From: RYN-230 sp963841695
Lineage (GTDB): Bacteria > Actinomycetota > Actinomycetes > Streptosporangiales > Streptosporangiaceae
Direction: 5' to 3'
Length of the DNA stretch: 64,000 nucleotides
Assembly (NCBI GenBank): GCA_963841695.1
Contig: CAWJDQ010000002.1
Span: forward strand, 842,096-906,095
Positions 55,012 to 62,782 of this stretch are shown here, piece by piece. Position 1 is the stretch's first letter. The number at the start of each line of letters is the position of its first letter. The translations under genes and the position numbers were made by a program. The notes under the pieces were generated by a model that made no database searches, was not told where the DNA came from, and saw only the letters and a program-made list of their open reading frames with translations.

Positions 55012-55448
55012 GATGGATGTCCCGCATCTCCCTGGGGAACGACCATGACGGGGCATTCGGCCTTGGTGAGAACGTGATGGCTGACCGTTCCGGGCACCAC
55101 CGATCTGGCCGGGGCGGTGGCCAGGACGACGAGCTGGGCATACGTCTCACGGGCGGTTTCGACGATGATGCGGCCCGCCACCCCGGCGGAAACCCGCATG
55201 TCAACGTGCCCGGCCTGATCGCCAAGCTCATCCTTGACCGTGTCCCGCAAGGTTGACTCGGTCGCCGCCCGGTTTTCCGTCTCCGTGTGCATAGCGGCCA
55301 CCGGATACCCACCGGAGGGCACGGGCAGTGGCGGTTCGTAGGCGGCCACCACGACCAGCGGCACGTTCCGCCACTGGGCCTCCTGCGCCGCCTGCCGCAA
55401 GGCCGCCCTGGAGCCTCCCGACCCATCAACCCCAACCACAACAGTCAC
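55008..55448 (-). CDS. Universal stress protein (UspA family)
   Basis: 146 residues, single UspA domain: VVVGVDGSGGSRAALRQAAQ at the N-terminus, LVVVAAYEPPLPVPSGGYPV, IIVETARETYAQLVVLATAP and the ATP-binding G-2x-G-9x-G(S/T)-type loop VPGTVSHHVLTKAECPVMVV. The loop has VPGTVSHHV where G-S-V-S is usual, so ATP binding may be altered. It is translationally coupled to the MFS gene by ATGA. Pairing of a USP with a transporter suggests regulation of uptake by energy state. Confidence 0.9.
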   Translation of the reverse strand: MTVVVGVDGSGGSRAALRQAAQEAQWRNVPLVVVAAYEPPLPVPSGGYPVAAMHTETENRAATESTLRDTVKDELGDQAGHVDMRVSAGVAGRIIVETARETYAQLVVLATAPARSVVPGTVSHHVLTKAECPVMVVPQGDAGHPS

Positions 55449-55564
55449 CGCTCTTCGCCTCCCCGGACCGCAGGCTTTGCCCCAGCTTTGCTCTCTCGCC
55501 CACCACGACGGATCCTCAATCCCGCTAAAGGTGAGGAGGGAGACCTCCGCGAGGCTTGTGCGGG

Positions 55565-56266
55565 TCAGTCCACCGCCCGGTCCTGGTCCGCCGCCAGGCC
55601 GGCCAGCTGGGCCCGGGAGACGACGTCGAGCTTGCAGAAGATGCGGCGCAGGTGGAACGCGACCGTGTGGCTGCTGAGGAACATGTGCCTGGCGATCTGG
55701 CGGTTGGTCAGCCCATCGGCCACCAGGTGAGCGATGCGCTGCTCGGTGTCGGTCAGGCTGCCCCAGCCAAAGGCGGGCCGGCCGGACCGGCGGCCGGGCT
55801 GCAGCCGGACGCCGGCCGCCCGCAACCGGGCCCGGACGCGGGCCACGCTGTCTGTGGCGCCCAGCTGCTGGTAGCGGTCATAAGCGTCGTGCAGCCGTGC
55901 CACCGCCGCCGCCTGATCGCCGCGCTGGGCCCGCGCCACCCCGGCGTCTTCGGCCGCCCAAGCCCGGCCCAGCGGGGTCGAGTACCGCTGCCCGGCCGAT
56001 TCCAGCGCCGCCGGATCTTGCTCGACCAGCCCCCGGACGTGGGCGGCCGCCGCCGCCATGTCCCGGTCGTCCGGCCAGCGTGAGGTCAGCCGGACGGTGG
56101 CCGCGGCGAGTTCCGCGGCCCTGGCCCGGTCGCCCGCAGCCAGCGCGCCCCGGACCAGCAGCACGGCGGCCTCCGCGTCGGCCACGCCGCAGCCGAAGAC
56201 GGTCAGCCGCAGGTGTTCTTCCAGATGATGAACGTAGGAGTTGAGTTCCAGCTCGGCGCGGGTCAT
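55565..56266 (-). CDS. LuxR-family (LAL-derived) regulator
   Basis: I chose ATG 56266 (MTRAELELNSYVHHLEEHLR) after AGAGGATG; upstream frame has no support. 233 residues. The first 150 are helical TPR-like repeats rich in Ala (AELAAATVRLTSRWPDDRDM, AWAAEDAGVARAQRGDQAAA), the remnant of a large ATP-binding LuxR (LAL) protein that has lost its NTPase. The C-terminal HTH is WGSLTDTEQRIAHLVADGLT, NRQIARHMFLSSHTVAFHLR and RIFCKLDVVSRAQLAGL, a complete GerE domain. Target unknown; it stands between the USP gene and the PucR-type regulator on the same strand. Confidence 0.88.
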   Translation of the reverse strand: MTRAELELNSYVHHLEEHLRLTVFGCGVADAEAAVLLVRGALAAGDRARAAELAAATVRLTSRWPDDRDMAAAAAHVRGLVEQDPAALESAGQRYSTPLGRAWAAEDAGVARAQRGDQAAAVARLHDAYDRYQQLGATDSVARVRARLRAAGVRLQPGRRSGRPAFGWGSLTDTEQRIAHLVADGLTNRQIARHMFLSSHTVAFHLRRIFCKLDVVSRAQLAGLAADQDRAVD

Positions 56267-56379
56267 GACATCCTCTTTTCGCGGGCCTGAGGCCAGCTTC
56301 GGGGAGTGCGACCCGCGGCACACCGTCCCGTCTGGACCAACCCACTGTCCCGGCGGGACAGCAGGCTCGGCCACGCCCT

Positions 56380-58032
56380 TCACGGCCCGCGCAGCGCCTG
56401 CACGGTGCGCCAGGCGCGGGTGGCCAGCTGGAGGTTGAACTGGGTATCAGGGCAGCCCAGGTCATGGCCGGATATCTCGCGGATGCGGCGGAGCCGGTAC
56501 TTCAGCGTGTTGCGGTGTACCAGCAGCGCCTTGGCCGTGGCGTCGTAGCTACCGCCACACTCCAGGTATTCACTCAGGGTCAGCACCAGCTGCGCGCCGT
56601 GGCTGGCGTCGTAGTTAATCAGGACGCTCAGCCAGTCGTGCACGAAGCGGTCCACCGCGGCCGGGTTCTGCGCGGTGGCCAGCATCTGGTACACGCCGAG
56701 ATCGTCGAACACCGTCACCTGGTCAGGACCGCCTGCGGCCAGCTGCATCTTCAGCGCCAGCTGCGCTTCCTGGTAGGACAGCGGAAACTCGTCTAGCTTG
56801 CTGCGGCGGCTGCCGACGCCGATCCGGCAGCCGTCGCCGTGCCACTCGGTGAGCACGGCGGCCCGGAGCCTCGGCCACGGCACCTCAGCGTCGGCCAGGA
56901 TGACCACTTCGCCGGGCCGGGGGGCGAGCAGCGACCCCAGCCGGGTGTCCCGGGCAGCCCGGCGCACGGCCTGGAAGAACCCGTCCGCCTGGTCGTCGTC
57001 CCGGCCACCTTCGACCACCACCACCCGGTGCGGGCGGCCTAGGTCATAGCCGAGGGCCTGGGCCCGGTTGAGCGCCCTGGGCCGCTCCGCGCCCTCGACC
57101 AGCTCGACCGCCAGGTCGCTGCGCAGCCGGGTCTCCGCCTCAGCCTGGGCACGCAGCCGGACAAGTTCCATGGCCAGCACCGTGGTGGCGTGCTCGATGG
57201 CCACCCGCTCTACCTTCTCGGCCGTGCCGACCGGATCGTGCAGCACCAGCACACCGGTGGCCGCCCCGTTCAGCCGGGCCACCGAGAACAGCCGCTCCCC
57301 GTCCCGGATCGGGCCGGGCGCCGCCATCGCGCGGCGGAGCAGCCGATCCCGGCGATCCGGGGTGTCCTTGGGGTAACTCTCCGGGCGGCCCGGGCCGGCC
57401 CAGGCCCGCAGGTTGCCGAACCGGTCCTCGATGGCTACCGGGTAGCCGGTCAGGTCGTGCACGGCCTGGGCGATCCCAACCTGGCCCCGGCCGTCCAGAG
57501 CCACCTGGGTCAGCGTGTCGTGGATCTCCATGGTGCGCCGCAGGGCCAGGTTGGTGACCCGCAACTGCTCCGCCTGCTCCCGCTCGCGGGTATGCAGCCG
57601 GGCGTTGGCCAGCGCCACCCCGGCGTGCTGGGCCAGCACCCCGAGCAGGAACCGCTGCGCCCCGCTTGGTTCCTGCTCGGCCCCGACCACCAGGTAACCC
57701 GACGGGCCGCGCGGGATCGACATCGGGTAGGCCCACGACCAGGGCACGCCGGTCAGCCGCACCGGCCCATCCTGCTGCAGCCACTTGCCGTCCGGGAGAC
57801 CTCGGCTGACCGGCTCGTGCGCCGGTATCCGGACCTCGGCCCAGCGCCCGTCCAGGAAAATGCGCTCTGTCCTGCACGGCCCGAGGGACTCGACCGTGCT
57901 GGCCACCAGGTGCAGGATCTCAGCCTCGTCGTCCTGCCGGGTCAACAGCATGGACAGCACGAGCAGGCTACGCAGGTCGGACAGTTGGTCGCGGAGAGCC
58001 CCAATACGGTCAGGGTCGCCGCCCGACACCAC
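56380..58032 (-). CDS. PucR/CdaR-type regulator with GAF-like domain
   Basis: I chose GTG 58032 (or 58029), ten bases after AGGGG and five bases after the MEDS stop. About 550 residues. N-terminal GAF-like sensor (LLVLSMLLTRQDDEAEILHL, PSGYLVVGAEQEPSGAQRFL, LAQHAGVALANARLHTRERE). A second sensor stretch has GYPVAIEDRFGNLRAWAGPG and TGVLVLHDPVGTAEKVERVA. A GGDEF-like CdaR middle follows (HRVVVVEGGRDDDQADGFFQ, RIGVGSRRSKLDEFPLSYQE). The C-terminal PucR HTH is LSEYLECGGSYDATAKALLV, HRNTLKYRLRRIREISGHDL. Such proteins control catabolic or stress genes. It forms a tight pair with the MEDS gene. Confidence 0.9.
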   Translation of the reverse strand: MVSGGDPDRIGALRDQLSDLRSLLVLSMLLTRQDDEAEILHLVASTVESLGPCRTERIFLDGRWAEVRIPAHEPVSRGLPDGKWLQQDGPVRLTGVPWSWAYPMSIPRGPSGYLVVGAEQEPSGAQRFLLGVLAQHAGVALANARLHTREREQAEQLRVTNLALRRTMEIHDTLTQVALDGRGQVGIAQAVHDLTGYPVAIEDRFGNLRAWAGPGRPESYPKDTPDRRDRLLRRAMAAPGPIRDGERLFSVARLNGAATGVLVLHDPVGTAEKVERVAIEHATTVLAMELVRLRAQAEAETRLRSDLAVELVEGAERPRALNRAQALGYDLGRPHRVVVVEGGRDDDQADGFFQAVRRAARDTRLGSLLAPRPGEVVILADAEVPWPRLRAAVLTEWHGDGCRIGVGSRRSKLDEFPLSYQEAQLALKMQLAAGGPDQVTVFDDLGVYQMLATAQNPAAVDRFVHDWLSVLINYDASHGAQLVLTLSEYLECGGSYDATAKALLVHRNTLKYRLRRIREISGHDLGCPDTQFNLQLATRAWRTVQALRGP

Positions 58033-58037
58033 GAGCG

Positions 58038-58655
58038 CTACCCCTGAGGGGTGAGGAACTTGCCCGGCTCGATGTAGTACGGGTTCTCGTGCACCATCCC
58101 GTCCACCACCACCCGGGGGTGGGTGCGCAGCGTATCCATCAGCACCTCGGCGCCGAACCGGTCCAGGTCGTATAGGCACAAGATCACCTGTGCGTAGTTC
58201 GGGATGACCTCGTTGAGCTTGGACTCGTAGCGGAAGAACTCGGACCGGCCCGCGGGCTGGTTCAGCACCGAGGGCATCTCCCCGGTCGCGCGGGTCAGGC
58301 AGAAGCCTTCCTCGGCCTGAGTCTCTTCCGCCGCCTGCCAGTAGTCGAGCATGCCCTCGGCCGAGAACGTGCCCGAGCGCAGGTAGGCGTTGGCTGGAGT
58401 GGCCAGTTCGAGTTGCCCGGTCTCGACCGACGATCCGACGTCGACCTGCTGGCTGAGCCGGGCCAGCACGTCGGGCGGGTCAATCGAATCGAGGATGCAG
58501 AGGCATTTGTCTTGCGACCGGATGCCCTCGGCCAGGAACGGCAGGACGATCTCGTCCCGGCCCTGGGCGCCCCGGAAAAAGGAGCAGATGTGCGTGCCAC
58601 GCGGGACATGCAGGCCGAGCAGGCCTAGCGGCACTGTTTTCGTCATGGGGTCCAC
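58038..58655 (-). CDS. MEDS-domain (DcmR-type sensory) protein
   Basis: 205 residues, one MEDS domain: GLHVPRGTHICSFFRGAQGR with the signature H-I-C, DEIVLPFLAEGIRSQDKCLC, YLRSGTFSAEGMLDYWQAAE, SEFFRYESKLNEVIPNYAQV and ILCLYDLDRFGAEVLMDTLR, THPRVVVDGMVHENPYYI. MEDS domains resemble inactive RecA/KaiC-like folds and act as sensors of hydrocarbon or redox cues; in Actinobacteria they are often next to or fused with ANTAR, STAS or anti-sigma proteins. Here the next gene starts five bases later and encodes a PucR-type regulator, so the two are probably partners. Confidence 0.9.
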   Translation of the reverse strand: MDPMTKTVPLGLLGLHVPRGTHICSFFRGAQGRDEIVLPFLAEGIRSQDKCLCILDSIDPPDVLARLSQQVDVGSSVETGQLELATPANAYLRSGTFSAEGMLDYWQAAEETQAEEGFCLTRATGEMPSVLNQPAGRSEFFRYESKLNEVIPNYAQVILCLYDLDRFGAEVLMDTLRTHPRVVVDGMVHENPYYIEPGKFLTPQG

Positions 58656-58839
58656 CTCGGAGGAGCGTGTTCGGGCACGCAGTGGTGGGTGGGAGCCCTG
58701 CGCCTAGAGCCGGTAGAGTTCGGCGCGCCGCTGCGATGGGCGCGGCATGCTGGGTCTCGGGTGCCTAACCTAGAACAATCTACGCCTTACCCGGTCAACG
58801 CTGCAGGTAAGCGCCGCAGTGACGGCGAACCGGCGGCAA

Positions 58840-58977
58840 TCAGGCCGGCTTATGCGCCGCGGCGACGCGCCCGGACCGGACAGCCGCCGCGAGCGCGTCG
58901 CAGTCGCAGGTCACCTGCTCGGCGTACCTGTCCGCGAAGGTGGCGATAGCCTGGTCGAACGTGGTTCTGCTGCGCAT
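58840..58977 (-). pseudogene. DUF2252 C-terminal remnant
   Basis: A 45-codon frame gives FDQAIATFADRYAEQVTCDC then DALAAAVRSGRVAAA, closely like the C-terminal helices of DUF2252 proteins (the kinase-like uncharacterised family), with the usual D-x-A-I-x-x-F-A-x-x-Y-A-x-Q pattern. The remaining 350 or more residues of the family are absent: the coding sequence for a small membrane protein occupies the place instead. This is a leftover of a deletion or rearrangement. Confidence 0.7.
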
Positions 58978-59284
58978 CTGACTGGAGATCGTGGCGGCGG
59001 TAGGACTCCTGGCCGGTCACGCGCGGTCCAGCCGGGGGAAAGCGCCGGACCAGGACCAGCGCCACGGAGAGCGCGAGGACCACGCCGGGGCGGGAGCACC
59101 AGATCTGCAGTCCGCGGACGAAAACCACCACGGCGATAGCCAGCAACGCCACCGCGATCGCGAGGAACATGACCCCCTCGCCGTAGGCCGGCATCCGGAG
59201 CACCCAGCGCGCGGCCTTTCCGTGCACCGGCGGCGGCAGCGGCAGCCCTTCGTCGTCCACCCGCCGGCCGACCGCGGCAGTCAT
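58850..59284 (-). CDS. Small two-helix membrane protein
   Basis: The frame starts at ATG 59284, sharing ATGA with the upstream microprotein. The first 85 residues are convincing: a hydrophilic start (MTAAVGRRVDDEGLPLPPPV), a helix VMFLAIAVALLAIAVVVFVR, a short loop GLQIWCSRPG and a helix VVLALSVALVLVRRF. Beyond that the frame enters the DUF2252 remnant in a wrong phase (Arg-rich, no homology). A one-base change near 59030 would end the protein at TGA (about 59022) after about 87 residues. Function unknown; a stress-related inner-membrane protein is possible from its position. Confidence 0.6.
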   Translation of the reverse strand: MTAAVGRRVDDEGLPLPPPVHGKAARWVLRMPAYGEGVMFLAIAVALLAIAVVVFVRGLQIWCSRPGVVLALSVALVLVRRFPPAGPRVTGQESYRRHDLQSDAQQNHVRPGYRHLRGQVRRAGDLRLRRARGGCPVRARRRGA

Positions 59285-59379
59285 CGGCGGCTAGGCCCGG
59301 CCGGTGAGTTCAGGTCCAGCAGTTCACCGATGAGCGCGCCCACCACGACCAGTACGACCGTGGCGAGGATCGTTACCAT
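59281..59379 (-). CDS. 32-residue single-pass membrane microprotein
   Basis: MVTILATVVLVVVGALIGEL is a complete transmembrane helix, followed by LDLNSPAGPSRR. Its stop TGA overlaps the start of the two-helix membrane protein (ATGA), the mark of translational coupling, and both are membrane proteins. This argues that the short frame is a real gene. No homologue is known to me. Confidence 0.55.
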   Translation of the reverse strand: MVTILATVVLVVVGALIGELLDLNSPAGPSRR

Positions 59380-59413
59380 GTGGCCATCCTGGGCAGCCTG
59401 GCTGGCGACTACA

Positions 59414-59455
59414 CCACCCGTTCGGCTAGCGGCCGCGGACGCTAGCCGAACGGGT
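59414..59455. terminator. Perfect 17-bp stem hairpin, probable bidirectional terminator
   Basis: Arms 59414-59430 (cacccgttcggctagcg) and 59439-59455 are exact complements around an 8-base loop. It stands between a plus-strand and a minus-strand gene start region and before the microprotein; no T-run, as usual in GC-rich actinomycetes. Confidence 0.6.
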
Positions 59456-59498
59456 GATGAACCGGGCCGCCGTTCTGGCTAGCGTGAACCGATAGCGA

Positions 59499-59792
59499 GT
59501 GACCCGTCTCCGCTGGAGGGTCGCGATGGCCATCGTCGTCGTCATAGCCGCCCTCGTCGGGGCGGGTGTCTGGGGAGCCGTGCTGCTGGAGGGGCATCTG
59601 GCCACGCCGGTCAGGCCGGCCGCACGGCGGCCACGGCGCCGCGGTCATCCGGTCCCGTGCCAGCGCCGCAGATCGTCTGGCCCCGCCGGACCCCTCCATT
59701 GCCTGACGCCCGCTGCCGGTTCGGGCATCATCCGGCCCCCGGCCGCCCGGGCAACCGCGGGGCGCGTCGGCCGATTATGGGCCAGCCGTCCG
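59499..59792 (+). CDS. Possible small single-pass membrane protein
   Basis: From GTG 59499 the frame opens with RVAMAIVVVIAALVGAGVWG, a clear membrane helix, then LLEGHLATPVRP and Arg/Pro-rich sequence that merges with the MFS remnant. Only the first 45 residues look like protein; a one-base shift could give a stop close after them. No family is recognised, and the ribosome site is weak. Confidence 0.35.
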
Positions 59793-60190
59793 ATGGCAGC
59801 GCGGCGCGGGCCCGGGGGCGGGGCTAACCTCCTGGCCGCGGCTGTGCTGCTGGCCATCATGCTGGGCGGGACGCTGCCCGTCCCGCTGTACCTGCGGTCC
59901 GAGCGGCACCTCGGTTCCGGCCCCGCTGGGGGGCACGGCGGTCTTCGCCGCTTGCGTAGTGGGCACCCGGGCCGCGCTGGTAGCGCCGGGTGACCTGAGC
60001 GACCATGTGGGCCGCCCCAAGATGCTGGCCGCCCGCGGCGCAGTGCCTGGCCGCCAGGGCCGCGTTGTTCCTCGCGGCTACCGGCACCTGGCTGCTGGTC
60101 GTAGCGCGGATGCTGAGCCGCGTGCGGCCGGGCCGCTCACCGCAACCGCCACCGCGGGGCTGGCTGAGCTCCAGCCGCGCGGCGGCGCGG
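59793..60190 (+). pseudogene. MFS transporter remnant (N-terminal third)
   Basis: ATG 59793 starts MAARRGPGGGANLLAAAVLL, followed by GGTLPVPLY and, in two other frames, GTAVFAACVVGTRAALVAPG, GDLSDHVGRPKMLAA (the MFS signature G-x-x-x-D-x-x-G-R), RAALFLAATGTWLLVVARML and GPLTATATAGLAELQPR. These are helices 1-4 of a drug-type MFS protein. Helices 5-12 are missing; the minus-strand ABM gene begins right after. Both the shifts and the truncation indicate a dead gene. Confidence 0.7.
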
Positions 60191-60228
60191 TCCGCCGTGC
60201 GAGAGCTCGCGCTCGCCCGGGCTGCCAG

Positions 60229-60843
60229 TCAACACCTCCGCGCAGAGCTGAACACCAGCTGGTATTCCTCGACCGAGCGGATCACGCCCTTGGTGGTCCG
60301 GACCGTGTTCACCCGGATCGCGGCGGCGGCGCTCCGGCTAGCCGCGAGCGCTTCCGGGTCCCGCCACACCGTCTCGACGACCGAGCGCCCGGAGGTCCGG
60401 TCGATGAACAGCAGCGTGCTACAGAACCCCTCGGTGTCCGCCAGCCAGGGCACCGTCACGTCGCCGAACGCGGCCACGGTGTCTTCGACCGCGTCCGGCT
60501 GCACGTCAAGCCGGGTGACCCGGACGCCCTCGCCACTGCGCAGGGGCGCCTCGCGTTCGAACACCGGCACGCTGTACCGCTCGACGGCGACGGTGCCGGA
60601 CGCCCGCCGGACCGCGGCGGCCCGGTTGGGCGCGGCCATCCGTTCGCTGGCCCGCAGCGCGTCACCGGACACCCAGAACGATTCGAGGATGGCCACACCG
60701 ATATCCGGATTCAGCGTCAGGGCCATGCCCAGGTTGCCGGGCTGGCTCTCGACCACGGGCCGGACCTCGTTTTCCACGAACTTGACGGAATCACCCAGCC
60801 GGATCGGGTCCGCGGTGATCAGATTGAGCCGGACATGCAACAT
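60229..60843 (-). CDS. Duplicated ABM/ferredoxin-like-fold protein
   Basis: 204 residues made of two similar halves, each with a beta-alpha-beta ABM (antibiotic biosynthesis monooxygenase) pattern: MLHVRLNLITADPIRLGDSV through GVAILESFWVSGDALRASER, and GEGVRVTRLDVQPDAVEDTV through TLLFIDRTSGRSVVETVWRD, PEALAASRSAAAAI. Such proteins are heme-degrading or cofactor-free oxygenases, or simply stress sensors; no heme ligand can be named. It lies 101 bp downstream of the STAS gene in the same direction. Confidence 0.75.
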   Translation of the reverse strand: MLHVRLNLITADPIRLGDSVKFVENEVRPVVESQPGNLGMALTLNPDIGVAILESFWVSGDALRASERMAAPNRAAAVRRASGTVAVERYSVPVFEREAPLRSGEGVRVTRLDVQPDAVEDTVAAFGDVTVPWLADTEGFCSTLLFIDRTSGRSVVETVWRDPEALAASRSAAAAIRVNTVRTTKGVIRSVEEYQLVFSSARRC

Positions 60844-60944
60844 GATTCAACGCTGGCCGCCGCGCCCCGCGGTTTAAATCGCCCGATTGAGTAGAACATC
60901 GGCCGGTGGCTGGGTCAGCGCACGTCGCAGCTCATCCGCAACAG

Positions 60945-61337
60945 TTAGCGGCCCAGTCGTAGCGGCTGATCATCTCCCTGAGGTAGGCGGGGTAAGCCAT
61001 GCTGGCTCCCTGAGGCGAGCGCGTCCGCCACCCGCGCGTGCAGCTCGAGCCCGGCCGGGATCATGGCCAGGGCGCTGGCCGCGGGCCCGGTACCGACCAC
61101 GATCCGGAGCGGAATGCCCGCCTCCTGGCAGCGCCGGTGATAATAGGACAGCAGGGCCACCCCGACCGAGCCGAGGTACTGCACGCCGGACAGGTCAACT
61201 ACCAGCGGTGCGGGCACGGTGGCGGCCGCGGCCGCCACGGCCGCGGCAAGGCAGTGGTCCAGCCGCGACCCGGCGGACATGTCGATCTCGCCCCGCAGCC
61301 GGAGCAGGAGCGCACCACTCAGGCTTTCCTGTCCCAC
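60945..61337 (-). CDS. STAS-domain anti-sigma antagonist-like protein
   Basis: 130 residues. STAS core: GALLLRLRGEIDMSAGSRLD, PLVVDLSGVQYLGSVGVALL (with Ser at the place usually phosphorylated), SYYHRRCQEAGIPLRIVVGT and ASALAMIPAGLELH. The last 20 residues (GLPRLPQGDDQPLRLGR) are unlike the fold; a frame change may hide the real end. Overlaps the upstream PAS-ANTAR gene by 19 bp, so they are translationally coupled. No anti-sigma kinase is adjacent; it may sense small ligands or partner with the PAS protein. Confidence 0.85.
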   Translation of the reverse strand: MGQESLSGALLLRLRGEIDMSAGSRLDHCLAAAVAAAAATVPAPLVVDLSGVQYLGSVGVALLSYYHRRCQEAGIPLRIVVGTGPAASALAMIPAGLELHARVADALASGSQHGLPRLPQGDDQPLRLGR

Positions 61338-62044
61338 CGCGAACCGGTCCCTGGCCGCCGGCCCGGCGGCCGGGCCGGCCCGGCCGGCAGGCTGTAAACG
61401 ATTTCGTCGAAGCGCTGCCGGATGGCCGCCGTGGCGCTGCCGTCGCCCCCGACTGCGGCCACCAGCCGTTCGGCCAGCTCGCGCAGCTTGATGTTGGCGT
61501 GCTGTGACTGCCAGCTGAGCAGCGCGAACGCCGCCTCGGCGTCTAGGCCGTAGATCAGCGTCAAGGCGCCCTTGGCCTGCTCGATCACCGCCCGCCCGGC
61601 GATCGCCTTCCGCACTGTGCTCGTCACTTCCCGGGATCGGGCCCGGCTCTGCGGCTCAGTCACGTCGATCAGGTAGCCGCGCAGCCCGGTGACCTGTCTC
61701 CGGCCACCGAAGATGCCTTCGCCGACGATCAGCGCCCGCCGGAGCTGGCCGGAGGCATCGATGAGCCGGTACAGCAAGCTGAACAGCTCGCCGTTGCGCA
61801 GGCAGGACTCGAGCAGCTGGGCGGCCTGGCGCCGGTCGGCCGAGTGGGCATGGGCCAGCAGCAGGGCCGTGCTGGGGACCACCTCGCCACGGCGAAAGCC
61901 GTGGATGGCGTACACGCCGTCGGACCACTGCCAGCTGCCCTCAGCCACTGCGTAGCGGTAGCTCCCCGTGCCCTGCTCTTGGCTGGCTACCCGGCCGGTC
62001 ACGTCCTGCTCAATCGTGAAGTCGCATAAAGTCCATAAAATCAT
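61319..62044 (-). CDS. PAS-ANTAR antiterminator
   Basis: 241 residues. The PAS-3-type sensor is YRYAVAEGSWQWSDGVYAIH, GFRRGEVVPSTALLLAHAHS, FSLLYRLIDASGQLRRALIV, GGRRQVTGLRGYLIDVTEPQ. The ANTAR RNA-binding domain is AIAGRAVIEQAKGALTLIYG, LDAEAAFALLSWQSQHANIK and LRELAERLVAAV, with all helix landmarks. ANTAR proteins bind paired hairpins in nascent RNA and prevent termination, here under control of a PAS ligand or redox signal. Its start, either ATG 62044 or a few codons later, is preceded by an AT-rich tract. It heads the STAS/ABM series. Confidence 0.92.
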   Translation of the reverse strand: MILWTLCDFTIEQDVTGRVASQEQGTGSYRYAVAEGSWQWSDGVYAIHGFRRGEVVPSTALLLAHAHSADRRQAAQLLESCLRNGELFSLLYRLIDASGQLRRALIVGEGIFGGRRQVTGLRGYLIDVTEPQSRARSREVTSTVRKAIAGRAVIEQAKGALTLIYGLDAEAAFALLSWQSQHANIKLRELAERLVAAVGGDGSATAAIRQRFDEIVYSLPAGPARPPGRRPGTGSRWDRKA

Positions 62045-62252
62045 TACATCATGAGCAGAACAAGGCCCCAGCCGCGTTTTCGGTAAAGACTAGGTAATAC
62101 ACTCATCTTAACCGCGGCCGACGTAATGGCGTTGTCATTTACCCGCGAATTTCCCGGGAAAGTAACGCTGCTGCCGCCACGTCGTTGAGCCATTCCCGGC
62201 GGAGTGTGTCACATTCTGTCGGCTGGTTCGAGCGCGGTATATGCGCAACTAG

Positions 62253-62265
62253 CTAGTGCCGCGTC
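62253..62265 (+). repeat. Left inverted repeat of the IS630 element
   Basis: ctagtgccgcgtc, exact complement of the right end. Confidence 0.9.
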
Positions 62266-62301
62266 TGACAACCTTTGCCCCGTCTGCGGGATACTCAGGC
62301 G

Positions 62302-62703
62302 ATGGAGGATCACCACGTTGTTGCCGTGATCTTGCGTCGGGGGGACCAGTTGCTGCTGTGTCACCGATCCCCGGGCCGGCGGTGGTTTCCGGATGTGTGG
62401 GACTTCCCCGGTGGTCACGTCGAGCCTGGCGAGCGGCCCGAGGATGCGCTCCGGCGGGAGGTGGCCGAGGAGCTGGGGGCCGGGCTTGAGGGCGTCGATG
62501 GCGGCCCTGTGTTGCACCGGGTCGTCCCGCAGGCTGGTTTGGACCTGACTGTGTGGGTCTCGTGGCGCTGGCGGGGGACCGTGTCGAACCTGCAGCCAGA
62601 AGAGCATGACGCCATCGGCTGGTTCGAAGAGGGGCAGCTTGATGGGCTCAGGTTCGCTGACCCTTCTTACCTGCCTTTGCTTCGCCGCCTTTTGAGCGTG
62701 TGA
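62302..62703 (+). CDS. NUDIX hydrolase inside the IS630 element
   Basis: From ATG 62302 (MEDHHVVAVILRRGDQLLLC), 133 residues. The Nudix box is complete: GGHVEPGERPEDALRREVAE with ELG (G-x5-E-x7-R-E-x-x-E-E-x-G), so metal-dependent diphosphate hydrolysis should work. It is preceded by LCHRSPGRRWFPDVWDFPGG and followed by WVSWRWRGTVSNLQPEEHDA, IGWFEEGQLDGLRFADPSYL and PLLRRLLSV. This is the ADP-ribose/8-oxo-dGTP (MutT-like) class; the substrate is not determined. It has the same direction as the transposase, 79 bp apart, and lies inside the element's inverted repeats. Confidence 0.9.
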   Translation: MEDHHVVAVILRRGDQLLLCHRSPGRRWFPDVWDFPGGHVEPGERPEDALRREVAEELGAGLEGVDGGPVLHRVVPQAGLDLTVWVSWRWRGTVSNLQPEEHDAIGWFEEGQLDGLRFADPSYLPLLRRLLSV

Positions 62704-62782
62704 GCTGGGAAGCGTCCTGGGGAGGACGAGGTCCCCGGGGTGTGGGGCGGTTCCGGGCAGGGCGGTCTTGCAGACTGGGCTG

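Noticed and set aside
62045..62252. Gene interrupted by the IS630 element
   Set aside because: The flanks on both sides show no coding frame that would join after removal of the element; it seems to have entered intergenic DNA.
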